From positions 652,905 to 716,904 of the forward strand of contig NC_052354.1 in assembly GCF_009727055.1 (NCBI RefSeq): a DNA stretch of 64,000 nt, written 5' to 3'. Positions within the stretch are counted from its first letter, which is position 1. The number at the start of each line of letters is the position of its first letter. Below, piece by piece: positions 12,095 through 23,044 of this stretch. This stretch comes from Benincasa hispida. Taxonomy: Eukaryota > Streptophyta > Magnoliopsida > Cucurbitales > Cucurbitaceae. The translations under genes were made by a program, and so were the position numbers. The notes beneath the pieces are model-generated. The model was not told the origin of the DNA. It saw nothing but the letters and a program-made list of their open reading frames with translations, and ran no database searches.

Positions 12095-12479
12095 TAGCTA
12101 TAGGATTGGTAACGGGGCTGGGGCGGGGCGGGCGGTGAGGTTCCCTGCCCCCACCCCTATGATTTGAAGGCGGGACAAGGGTGGGGATTCCCGTCGAAGA
12201 AATGAGTCCCTGCGGGGATCCATTCCCTGGTTTTTCCTTTTGTTTCCCTATGAGGACTTTTTTTTTTTAAAAAAATTATTTTTCCTAAAATTCTATTTAG
12301 TTTGGGCTTGAATAACTTTAGTTGGACTTAGATTGGGCTAAATTAAAACTAGGCTAAATGTGAAAAGTTAAAATACCTATAGTAAATACTAGTATATTTA
12401 AGACCTAATCGAGGCGGGTTCGGGGACGGGAATGGGGCGAGGTTATCCTCCCCATCCCCACCCCGTCCTTGGTTCAAAG
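12095..12479. repeat. GC-rich dispersed repeat, left part
   Basis: This G/C-run sequence (ggggcggggcgggcggtg, later cccatccccaccccgtcc) stands out from the AT-rich surroundings. Matching G/C-run sequence resumes at 16272-16355, directly after the nested LTRs, so the two parts appear to be one repeat split by insertion. A similar stretch lies at 21040-21115. No coding potential is seen. Confidence 0.55.
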
Positions 12480-15400
12480 TGAAGGAACTCTAATTTCAGA
12501 GAACCTTTAAGCGGAAGTGGATCGTCCAAATCCTACTATGAATGAATTCATACATTTATAGTTATTCAGAACATATTATGCAACAAAATCAAAATTACAG
12601 CATGCTTTGGAAATGAAAAACAATGGATAAGAAATTATACCTTTGAATTTAAGGAACTCTTATCAAAGAGACCAGTAATCGAAAGCAAGACCAAACCTCA
12701 TTGTGACAGAACATACACATTTACAATCAAACAGTAATAGTTATGCATAAACTCTAAATTATAGTATGCTTTAAAAGGAAAATACTAAGGATCAAGAGAA
12801 CATACCCTTGAAGAACTTTTTTTCTCGTTCCCTCGATCTAATAGCATGATCGTTCACCAACACGGATGTCACACCTTAGCAATCTCTTCGAACAAGTATA
12901 AATACCACCTGACCCTCGAACAGTAAGTAGACACCACCAGAAGGCTACCTTGTATTCTCGTTGTGAGAATCCAGGAGTTGTGGGCTTTGTATGGATCTGG
13001 TAAAGGGTAGGAGGAATTGGCAGATCGTGTAGACGATCAAGTAAATGGGAGATGACTAAAGTTTATCGTATAGACTGAGTACTCGATCGTTTAGAAAACA
13101 AATGTCTATCATGTAGTAAACTCATGGCACGATTGTTTATGCTCTCAAGCTATCATATACCTATTTCTCTTATGCGTCTGATTGTTAATCGTTTAATGAT
13201 CGCATTTTTAAAAAATGAAAATTATTTTCATTTTATCCATCAGTTACCATAACTGATCACAACTTCCCACTAAGTTAGTTATTGGGAGAAAAAACTGAAA
13301 CCAATTATCCTATAATTGATTTAATTACAAATAAATAATATATTCATAACTTATAGTTTTAATATCACATCTCATGCAATATATAAACCATAGTTCTTTT
13401 TCTCCCTTATAGCTTTTAATAATAATTCCTCCAATTAATATATCTAATAGATTAAGTCAATTATATCTCATATAATTGATGCAATTTAATTATATCATTT
13501 ATAACCAAATTTCCTCTTGTTAATTTGAATACTTCAAACAAACCCAAAAATTGATTCTCAACAGGAATCCATTGAATTACCAAGGGGACCTTATGGACCT
13601 GTAGCTTGAAGCTCCAACGGTATGTGAGTAATTCACTAAACTCTTTAATCACGATATCCACCATCCATTAACTTTTGGGCATTCCACTAAAGACCGACAG
13701 CTGCACTCTTTGCGCTACAGATATATTTCTATGTCCATTGGATATAACCAATCAACAGTACGATGATCCTTCACAAATCGCTCGTAAGTACAGTCGGGCC
13801 AATTTACTGCTTTGCCACTATAATTATATCTAACTTCTTAAGTACCACCGATTCCTCTAATGAACAATACATCATAGTCCTACTATGAGTAAATCCTTCT
13901 CAGGCTAAGAGAAGGTGTGACATCATATTGTTCAAGCCTCAGAATCAACCCTTAAGGGAGCAATTTATCTACTTATCCCTGAATCGGGGAAGGAGTGAGT
14001 TACGTCTTGTGTAGCTAAGTACCCAACTCCCCAATCAGACGAATCCCCAAAGTAGTAGGTTTGAGTCGGCAATCTGGTCACTCACATCTCATACAAATCA
14101 AAGGACCACCCGCATAGGCAGGAGTTCCCAACTCACTCAGAATTAAGGTCATGTTACCTATAGTCATCCTAGTGCAATGAAAGTCTCTGTCATGAACGGT
14201 GTTATATAACGAGACTAAACATTTCGTAGTCTAGTCTTATACAAACTCTTTTGTATAGAGCATCCCCGCTCGCATATCTAACACATGAATGGTCAGGATC
14301 AAACCACTTGTAGCACTTTACAACACTAGCATCAACAGGATAAGGTCTCCCTCCTTTATCCATATACTACAGACCATTTAGGTTATCACTTAAAGCACGA
14401 TCCACTTGTATGTCAACACATACATGCTTAAGTTGCAACGATAACCTGAGATCTTAGTTTATTGATTTGTGGTTAATGCAACTAAAATATCTCATATTTC
14501 AAAGACTATAGTGAATAAAATATCTCATATTATTACATCACAAAATGTTTGTTCATCAGGTGTTTACAAACTACTGGACCTTACGAAATTTAGGACATCA
14601 ACTCAACATGAAGAACCTTTCTTCAAGATAATCCCTTAAACTCGCTCACGAACGTAGCGAATAACTCGATCTTCCTCGAACAAGTAGCAACTCGATCCTT
14701 GAACGAACCAGACACTACCACTAGATTACCTTGGTATTCTCGATATGAGAATCCAGAAGCGGTGTGCTTTGGTTTATTTTGGTAAGAGGAAAGTTTAGCA
14801 TGGAGGAAGAGGATGACTGAGTAAACGAAAACACGGTTGTGTAGAAGATGAAGTCTATTACATAGACAATATACTCGATCGTGTAGTCTCTTAAGTGATC
14901 GTATAGTAAGACTTTCTTACTCGATTACTAATAATGTCAGTAGTATGTGATTTTGAAATCCAATTTGATTTTTATCCCAAATTTTCCATAAAACAGTATA
15001 ACTAGCCATAAGGGTGGTTGTGGAGAAAAATAAATTTAATCAAATAATTAATAAATATAAATAAATATGATAACTAATTTATCATATTATATTTATAACC
15101 TATAGTTTTAATATTGCATCATATACAATATATAAATCATAGTTATTTTTCTTTATTTATGACATTAAATATAAATCATGTTTATATTAAATTTAATAAC
15201 TATGAATCTTATTCATAGAAAATATATTTGAATCATATTCAAATATTAGTTCCTCTAATCAAACATTAATGTATCAAATACATAATATCAATTATATCAT
15301 ATACAATTGAATTAATTTAATTATATCATATATAATTGAATTCCCTCTAATTAATTTGAACACATCAAATTAACCCAAAAACTGATTTCAACTTAAATCC

Positions 15401-16271
15401 ATTGAGCTAGGACCTTATGGACCTGTAGCTTGAAGCTCCAACGACACGTGAATAACTGACAAAACTCTTCGTAAGTACTACTGATCCCTCTAATGAATAA
15501 TAAACCATAGTCCCACTATGACTAAACCCTTCTCGGACCAAGAGAGGGTGTGGTGCCACATTGTTCAAGACCCGGAATCAACCCTTAAGGGAGCAATTTA
15601 TCTACTTATCCTTGCATCGAGGAAGGAGTGAATTCCATCTTGTGTTGCTGAGTTCTTAGCTCCACAACCAGACGAATCCCCAAAATGGTAGGCTTTTTGA
15701 GCGGCGATTTAACCACTCTCACCAATGTAAATCAAAAAACCGCCCTCATAAGTAGGAGTTCACAACTCACTCAGGATTAAGGTCATGTTACCTATGGTCA
15801 TCCTAGTGAAATGAAAGTCTCAATTATGAACGACGTTATATAAAGAGACTAAACATTTTGTGGTCTAGTCTTATACAAAATCCTTTCTATAGAATATCCC
15901 GCTTGCATGTCTAATACATGAATGATCAGGATTAAATCATTTGTAGCACTTTGCAACATTTGTAATATCTACAAAGCGAGCCATATTCGTAGTGCCACCA
16001 GGATAAGGTAACCAGCCTTATCCATATACTATAGACCATTTAGGTTATCACTTAAAGCACGATCCACTTGTATGTCTCCACATATATGTTTAAGTTACAA
16101 CGATAATCATGGATCTTAGTTTATTTGTTTGTGGTTAATGCAACTAAAATATCAAATATTTCATAGACAATGTGAATAAAATATCCATATATTATAAATC
16201 ACAGAATATTTATTCATACAAGTGTTTACAAACTACATGACCCTATAAGATTTAGGGTTTCAACCCCAATA
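12480..16271 (-). mobile_element. Copia LTR interrupted by a second LTR
   Basis: The outer LTR begins TGAAGGAACTC at 12480 and ends CCCCAATA at 16271 (CCCCAACA expected). Its body is split: 12480-12648 and 14609-16271 join into one LTR of about 1.8 kb, with 12649-14608 inserted. No internal region or primer site is present, so it is a solo LTR or a fragment. I could not see a clear 5-bp duplication at its outer borders. It lies in the minus orientation inside the GC-rich repeat. Confidence 0.75.
12649..14608 (-). mobile_element. Inner solo Copia LTR
   Basis: A 1960-bp LTR of the same family inserted into the outer LTR. It starts at about 12649 (ttaaggaactctta, family form tgaaggaactctta) and ends actcaaca at 14608. 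The flanking pentamers are tgaat (12644-12648) and tgaag (14609-14613), a one-mismatch target duplication. It shows the usual blocks aagaccgaca, caattta and acgagactaaa. No coding sequence is present. Confidence 0.8.
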
Positions 16272-16360
16272 CGGGGACCCTTGACCCCATCCCACCCCGA
16301 TCCGTGCGGGATCTCGCGGGAACCCGACCCCGCGAAAAATTTTGCCAACCCTAATTAGCT
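16272..16360. repeat. GC-rich dispersed repeat, right part
   Basis: This continues the G/C-run sequence of 12095-12479 after the nested LTRs, with words such as gaccccatcccaccccg and cgggatctcgcggg. Confidence 0.5.
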
Positions 16361-17009
16361 ACAAATATGAAAATTGAAGGTTTAGTTAGACATAAAATTG
16401 AGACGTATATAATAAGACAATAATTTTTAAAATTTTTAATGTATCAGACTATGAGATGTAATATTAAAAATTTAGATGCTTATACACAATTTTAAAAATT
16501 TAGAGGATGTTTGGAGTAAAAGGTGGAATAGTGAAAAGTAAGAAGTTATGAAGTCTACGGAGTCTACGGAGTTGAACTCCTGGGTCCACAATCCAAGGAG
16601 TTGATAAGATATAAAATTGATGTTTTTTTAGTAGTGATCTAGATCCACTAACTTTTTGAGCCAAATAAGGAGTGAAGTTCACAAATTCCTACTTCCCTAC
16701 TCCTACTTCTCAACTTTTTACCCTCAACACTCCCTTAAAGGACTAAATTTATAATTTAACAAATATAAATATAATTTAAAAAACTTTGATATATAATATT
16801 TATTATTATATGAGAAATAATTTTAAATGACAATATTAATTACAAAATTATTATAAACCTATACAAAACAATTCACTTAAATATATAAGAAAAGAATGAA
16901 GCTTAGACAAATTTCTCAAACTAAAAGTCTGTTTTTTATACAATAACTCGATACTTAAATATTAAAAAATGTAGGGAGATTTAAAATATATATATATATA
17001 TATATAACA
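16361..17009. other. AT-rich intergenic DNA, no gene seen
   Basis: Noncoding by eye. It contains a (TA)n microsatellite at about 16987-17006. Confidence 0.6.
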
Positions 17010-17175
17010 AAATTTTGATATTCTTTGATAGAGGTTGATAGAAGTCTATCAATGTCTATCAGTGATAGAAATTGATAGAAGTTTATCATTAATAGACACT
17101 GATCGTGTCAATTTTTTTTGTACTATTTTTATGAATAGTTGACATTTTTTCTATTTGTGAAAATTTTCAAAAAGG
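17010..17175. mobile_element. Foldback MITE-like repeat, family 1, copy 1
   Basis: Built from repeated inverted words: gatagaagtctatcaatg, gtctatcagtgatag and gatagaagtttatcatt. It belongs with 36780-36965, 45175-45365, 46610-46830 and 48180-48380. This copy lacks clear outer terminal repeats. Confidence 0.5.
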
Positions 17176-17315
17176 TATATGTGCATACATATGTGAAAAA
17201 TTAAAATATAATTAAACTTCTCATACCACTTACAAAATAAAATAATCATAATAATAATAAAGAATAAGATTACAATAAAAAATAAAAACTGCCATAATAG
17301 GTTTTGAGCAACTTA

Positions 17316-17790
17316 GGGGTGTTGAACTGATTCGATAATCCGAACTACCCAACTCAAATCATAAAAGTTTGATTGGGTTAGTTTTGTTTTTAGATAGGGT
17401 TGGATTGGATTGAAGTTAGTTCTATTTTATTTGGGTTGGGTTGGGTCTCAAGTTAGAGGAAAAAAAATTGGATTGACCCAACGAAACCTAATATATATAT
17501 TTGTTTAATATGTTTAAAATTGTTACGATGTTTGTCTTTGTTTAAAGCTTATAATAGATATCATGAATATTTAGTATTTAATATTTGAATTTTGTGAGAT
17601 TTTAGTTATTACTCATGGGTTCTAGATAAATTTAAGTATTTTAAATTAATAAAAAAGTAATAACCCAAAGTTGGGTTGGAGACCTGTTTGGGTTTTTCGA
17701 GTAGCCAAACCGACCAACTCGAATTTTTGGGGTGGTCCAAAAAACCTATCAACTCAACCCAACCCATATATACCTCTACTTAGACTAGAT
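17316..17790. mobile_element. MITE-like element with gggttgggttg ends
   Basis: The left end reads taggggtgttgaactg. The right end, reverse-complemented, reads tagaggtatatatgggttgg. Both arms carry the words gggttgg and caaccc in inverted order, so the unit could fold back. The arms are imperfect and I saw no sure target duplication. Confidence 0.4.
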
Positions 17791-17842
17791 AGAAAGAAAA
17801 ATTGCAAATGTCTGCACGATTACCATAAAACGGAAGGAAAAA

Positions 17843-17965
17843 CTGTCATTTAAAAGGCACGTACCCTGACCCCTGGCTCTTACATGGCTCCACCCTTAGA
17901 TAAACGGCCATTTAAAGGCACGCACCCTGACCCCTGGCCCCTACATGGCTCTACCTTTAGATATA
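17843..17965. repeat. 62-bp direct duplication
   Basis: Two adjacent copies of a unit holding the words atttaaaaggcacg, accctgacccctgg and tacatggctc, starting near 17844 and 17906. They differ at a few bases. The unit is GC-richer than its surroundings. It is not recognised. Confidence 0.75.
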
Positions 17966-18310
17966 CTCAAGGATGAAAATATATGTCGATATGTTGATAT
18001 ATCTACAAATTAAAGGGTTTAACATCGACATTAAACATCCACAAATTTCTTTAATATCTTTTATAAATACTCGTAAAATGTAAAAAACATCATCTATTGA
18101 ATCCAATATGAATAGAAATACTAATAACAATGTCAATGGCTAACTTTGAGAGTAAAAACAACTTAATTATTAATTTAAACAAATTTTCTAAATTTTTTGA
18201 CTTACATAAATATCCGCGGATATTTATATTTTATTGACATTTTTGTCGATAGATCCGTTAAATTGAAATATCGATGTCGATATGGACATTAATATTTTAA
18301 TCTTTGGTTA
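17966..18310. mobile_element. Foldback MITE-like repeat, family 2
   Basis: The left end has gaaaatatatgtcgatatg. The right end has gaaatatcgatgtcgatatgg in inverted relation. Similar words occur at 49785-50105 and, weakly, at 9770-9870. It is AT-rich with no reading frame. Confidence 0.45.
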
Positions 18311-18627
18311 TACTTTATATTTATAGTATATCATTCATAAAATTGATATACCAAATTATGTTATTGCTATACGAAATTTATAGATCAACATGTGCACTAT
18401 AACACCCTGCATAATAAAATTCAGGCCTTTTGAAGTAAAATATGTCTTTAATTCTAGTCCCTTAATTTTAAGTTAATTAGATTTTTCCTATCGTGAATTC
18501 TTACCTTTTTTTTTTTTTTAGTACAAATGGGATAGTAAAACATGTCTTGTTTCTTGTTTTTGGTTTCTTATTTCTTATTTCTCGTCCTTTTGTATTTTTT
18601 TCCTCTTACTTTTTCTCTCATGTATAA

Positions 18628-18668
<41 letters not shown>

Positions 18669-19030
18669 CATGCATTAAAATATTAAAAATAATTATAAAA
18701 CATTTACATTGTCAAATACACATAAGCCTGGTACAAAATTAATAATAATAATACAATAGTTTCTATCATTCAAAATTTGATTTTCAATATTATTTTTCAC
18801 TCAAATCATTTATCTAAAACGACGTCGACTCAAATCTAACTCAATTATATTAATAAGTAAATATCATGGTGGTAAAATATTAAAGTGAAATTAAATAAAT
18901 TTCTTACTAAACAAAATTTATATCTAATTTATATATGGTAAAATTCTAATAAGTTTTAGACGTAATAAAACTTGAAGTATTTAAATTTAAAGTAATATAT
19001 AAACATGCATGTTACAAGATTTAACAAAAT
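18311..19030. other. AT-rich intergenic DNA with (TA)n
   Basis: No gene seen. It contains a (TA)n run at about 18632-18667 and, near its right end, tatataaa at about 18997-19004, which could be the TATA box of the transcript whose 5' leader begins around 19050. Confidence 0.5.
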
Positions 19031-19049
19031 AAAATTGTCTGAACTGGGA

Positions 19050-19291
19050 TTCGATCCGAGGACCATGAAGATGTAGGATAGCGTAAAACTTTTCCCACTC
19101 CACTTCCCAGCCGCACGCCTCCCTCTCACTTCACTCTCTTCTCCCCAGTCTTCGGTTCACCGCCCAGCGCCCCGCCTGCCACCGAACGTCCTGTCGTTTT
19201 TCATTCACCGGCAAGTCCCGATTCCACCAGCCGCCGGTCACTCTCCTCTTTTAGTTTCAGCTGCTTCTCTCCTCTGTCTCATCTTCTCCAA
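19050..19291 (+). other. Candidate 5' UTR exon (HISN3)
   Basis: A C/T-rich block, unusually GC-rich for this window (cccagccgcacgcctccctc and similar), ends tctccaag followed by gtactc, a plausible splice donor. A TATA-like tatataaa lies about 50 bases upstream. The next coding region on this strand is HISN3, whose ATG exon has its own upstream acceptor (cttttacag, ending 23009), so HISN3 must have an upstream untranslated exon. This block and 22440-22603 are the two candidates. Confidence 0.45.
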
Positions 19292-19482
19292 GGTACTCAT
19301 TTTGAAATTATTTTACATTTTGGGTTGTAAGTTTGTGTAAATTTGCAAGCTAATGAAAGGAACACACTTTATTATTATTATTATTGTTATTATTATTCAA
19401 TTTAGTTTGTTTGCGTGAGTTGAAATTCTTCATTGAATCAGCCCAAATGAATAATGGTTTTCATTGGGGCTACATGAATTTT

Positions 19483-20830
19483 CCTTTTTTTCTTTCTTTT
19501 TATTTATAAGAAACAAATTTTATTGATGTATGGAATTTACAAAAAGGGCCGAAGCCTAATCCAAAGTAGTTATAAAAGAGATCTTCAATTCGTCATAAGG
19601 GAAGAGAAGGTGTATGATTTGAAAGAAGAATTGCATTTATACCAACTCATAACATGAAAGATAATGAGTTAAAAAAAAACTATCAAAAGAGCTTCCCTTA
19701 TCTTTGAAAAGACGATGTTCCTTCCTTCCAAGCATTCCATAAGCACGAATCAAATGCATCAAGATGAGCTTCTTGTTTTTGGTAAAAGGATGACCGGTGA
19801 GAGTGTAGGTTAGGGTACTTTCAATGTCCTTTGGAAGAGCAGTGTACCAACCAAAGGATGAGAATATCACATTCCAAAATCTCCCGGCAAAGCGACAGTG
19901 GATGAAAAGGTGGATAATAGATTCATGTCCAGACTTGCACATGAGGCAACGGTGAGGAGATGGGGCCATGTGGGGGAGACGTCTCTGTAACTTGTCACAA
20001 GTATTGATGGCATTGTGACTAACTTCCCAGAGGAAGAATTTAACCTTTTTTGGGTAAAAATCATCCCAGATGGCAGCATAAAAAGGATGGTCAGAGGAAT
20101 CCGAATCGGCTCCCAGTGTGCGAGATAGGGATTTTGTGGAGAAGGACCCGAAAGTGTCTGGTTGCCAGAGCCAAGCATCCTTAGTATTGGATAGGTGGAC
20201 ATCATTGATGGTGTTCATAAGATCAAGCCATCCATCAATCTCCTCCTCCTTGAGGTTCCTTCTAAAATAAAGAGACCATCCATGTCTAGCATCCCACAGA
20301 TCGTGTACAGAGGAGCGTTTATGAATAGATAAAGAGAACAATTGGCGGTAAGTCTCATTGAGAGGAGAAGCACCAATCCATGTGTCAAACCAAATAGATG
20401 TGTTTTGTCCATTTCCCACTTTTATAGTAACTTTTTCTTTAATGAGGTTCATGTGCATCAAGATGGCATTCCATGGTCCTTTGATGTAAGCGGGGAAATT
20501 AGTATTGGGCCAAGACTTTGCAGAAGTCACCCCGTACTTAGCATCCACAACCTGTTTCCACAAAGCCCTATCCTTGTGATAATATCTCTAAACCCATTTA
20601 GGGTTGGAGAGTGCAGTTTGTATCAGCCATGCTTTGTAATCCGAGGCCCCCTTTAGCCTGAGTCTTGATGATCTTTCCCCATCTAACAAGATGCGAGCCA
20701 CGGTCTGATGAGGCACCCTCCCAAAGAAAATTCCTGAATAATTTCTCCATAGAGTTTGCCACAGATGATGGAAGCTTGCTTTAAAAGAGAAATGATTTGA
20801 GCACATGGAGAGTTGGGCAGCATCATTTAA
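19483..20830 (-). pseudogene. 5'-truncated LINE, RT zinc-binding tail
   Basis: A minus-strand open stretch (20563 to 19637, about 308 residues) matches the C-terminal part of plant non-LTR retrotransposon ORF2. It starts LWKQVVDAKYG and holds the zf-RVT (reverse transcriptase zinc-binding) domain, with KKVKFFLWEV, a C-x2-C pair (CLMC) and the HLFIHC end. Upstream, 20806-20588 gives further ORF2 sequence (RILLDGERSSRLRLKG) interrupted by a stop before the main frame. No RT palm or endonuclease domain is present, so it is 5'-truncated, as LINE copies usually are. An A-rich tail (T-rich on the plus strand, 19483-19505) marks its 3' end. It sits between the 5' UTR candidate at 19050-19291 and the HISN3 coding exons. 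Confidence 0.8.
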
Positions 20831-22439
20831 TTTTTTTAATTTGGCTCTGACTATATGCTCTTCGAATCTATAACCTAAACATGAGCAATCTTAATTTGAG
20901 TTTGTTGGTGTCTAATTTTATTGCTTTTGAATTTTAAGCTTATAAGCACGTTGGTGTCTTGTTTTGTTGTTTTTGAGATTGTTAACAAAAATTATTTGGT
21001 TAAAATTAAACGGAAAAGTAGTAAAAAAAAAGATGGGAAACTTTCCCTGCAGGGAATCCCCGTAGAGAATTTCGTGGGGGCTTCCCCGTCCCCACACCAC
21101 CCTGTGGGCATCTCTAATACCAACCAACCAAAGCTGCTTTGTAATTCATAATAGAAATGAGTTTAATAAAATAGAAACGGAATGGGGAGAATGTACTACA
21201 TTTTTAAATTTGGCCCCATTTTTTAGAAACGTTGTTCAAATTTTAAAAATGAAAAACGGGAATGATTATCAAACAAGTCAATTTCTCAAAAATTAGAAAC
21301 AGAAATAAGAAATAGAATATGGGAACATTATTGAATGGACCCTAAGACACTCTTATGTCAGTCGAACTATGCTCACTTTGGCTTGTGAATTCTTACCTAG
21401 AAGATTAGAATATTAATTCAGCCCTTAAGCTAAATTAAAATTTTCAGATGTTTGGGAAAATAGATTTTTGTTGAAAGTTGAAAAGGTGAATTAAACCCAA
21501 GAGAAGAAATTCTACCCGTTTAGTTTGTTTGTTGTGTGCTAGCATGCTACGTGCTTTAGTTGTCCTATATTTTATTATTTATGACATAAGGTTTGATACT
21601 CTTGAATCATGTGTCTTGGATATATATAAGCATGTTGTGGTGCTGTGTTAAGTGTTTGAGAGAAATCAACGTATTTTTCAAGAAAAGTCTCTTCAATAGT
21701 TTGACCGTTATGAGATTGCAAGGGTTAAAGCTTCTTCTTGGTGTTCACTTTCCAAGAATTTTTCGAATTATTCTATTCAAGATATTTGTCTTAATTGGAA
21801 TGCTTTCATTCATTCTATGTAATAGATTTTTAGACACATGGTTTTCTATTGTATTCAAAATGTTCGTTTTGGGATATATTGAGGATACTATGGGTGTGTC
21901 AACCTAATTAAGATAGCCAGTTGCATCTGTTGATCTCTAATTTTTATTTTTAATAGTTTCTTATAATTCGAGCATTAGTCTCTTTTCATTTCATCAATGA
22001 AAAGTGGTGTTTCCTTTTAAAAAAAACTTGCAATATGATGAGTTATTAAGTGGCCTTGTGTTTATTTGCATGTGTGCTTGTCGAGAAGCCTAGGTATCCA
22101 TATGATTAAGTTGAGGGCGTGCTGTGTTTTATGTGTTTTGGCACAGAATATAGTTGTGTTATGTTGTGGAACTCATATATCTAGTGTGATTGTGTGAGGA
22201 AGAGGTTAGAGACCCTTTTAAGTTTGTAGAGGAAAGTAAGGTGAATATCATTTGCCTTGAGTAAAACTGGTCGATGGGTGATATGTCACTGTTGAATTAA
22301 AAGGAACATCGAGGCCTTGTGTGAATATCAAAGGCAAAGCAGTTGCATGTGGGCTGGAGGTTGTTGGAAAAGGTGTCCCGTCTATGCAACCCGACCCGAC
22401 CTAGTTTAGTTTGATGTATGGTTTTTTAGGGCTTCTAGA
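20831..22439. other. Intergenic or 5' UTR intron sequence
   Basis: No gene is supported. Positions 21040-21115 hold G/C-run words (gaatccccgtagagaatttc, cccgtccccacacc) like the GC-rich repeat at 12095. If 19050-19291 is the HISN3 first exon, this lies within a 3.7-kb intron together with the LINE. A 104-codon open frame at 21593 has no recognisable features. Confidence 0.5.
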
Positions 22440-22603
22440 CTAGAACTTGAGAACCTGCCTTTTTCCTCTCGCCATTGCCAACACCAATGCCGACTACTTA
22501 GTCATCGTGCCATCATGCCATCAACATCAAACCTCTTAATCTGCTAAAGTCAGCCTCCTCTCAAAGCTATGATGCCATTGATCAGTGAAGCTCGTTTTCA
22601 GGT
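22440..22603 (+). other. Alternative 5' UTR exon (HISN3)
   Basis: A C-rich stretch (ctgcctttttcctctcgcc onward) ends ctcgttttcag followed by gtagga, a possible donor. It would splice to the acceptor at 23008-23009. It is closer to the coding exons than 19050-19291. It may be the first exon, a second untranslated exon, or neither. Transcript data would decide. Confidence 0.35.
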
Positions 22604-23044
22604 AGGATTTAGAATTTGTTTCCTCTTCAACAATTTGATCAGCGTAATTTGGATGAGATGACAATTAGTGAGAATTATTTCGTTTTGGAATTTCACTGGC
22701 AGTTACTTCAGTTTGATTTTTTTTATTTTTTATTTGGAAGAATACTTGAATTCGTTAAGGAGTTGATGTTCGGTAGCAAGTGTTTGATGAAACATCTGAG
22801 GTTTATATAAGGTTTTATGCCGGCCTTGAGGTTTCCGTAAATCTTAGTTTCCTTTCTTTTTTAAGGTTTCTTGATTGTTTGTCTAATCCCAATTGTCCAT
22901 GGTCTCTGTTTGCTTTTTTTCACTTTTCACACTGTAATCTCCCCAACTTCATTTGTTGACGGATGGCATTTCAATCTATTTTTGATGGAATCTATAATGC
23001 CTTTTACAGTTTGAAAGGCGAGAAATCAGTTTCATTAATTTGAA

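Noticed and set aside
19030..19080. tRNA-like T-arm word (gggattcgatcc)
   Set aside because: No matching acceptor stem, D-arm or anticodon arm can be placed around it on either strand.
21593..21907. 104-codon open frame
   Set aside because: No domain, hydrophobic low-complexity product, lies in likely intron or intergenic sequence.
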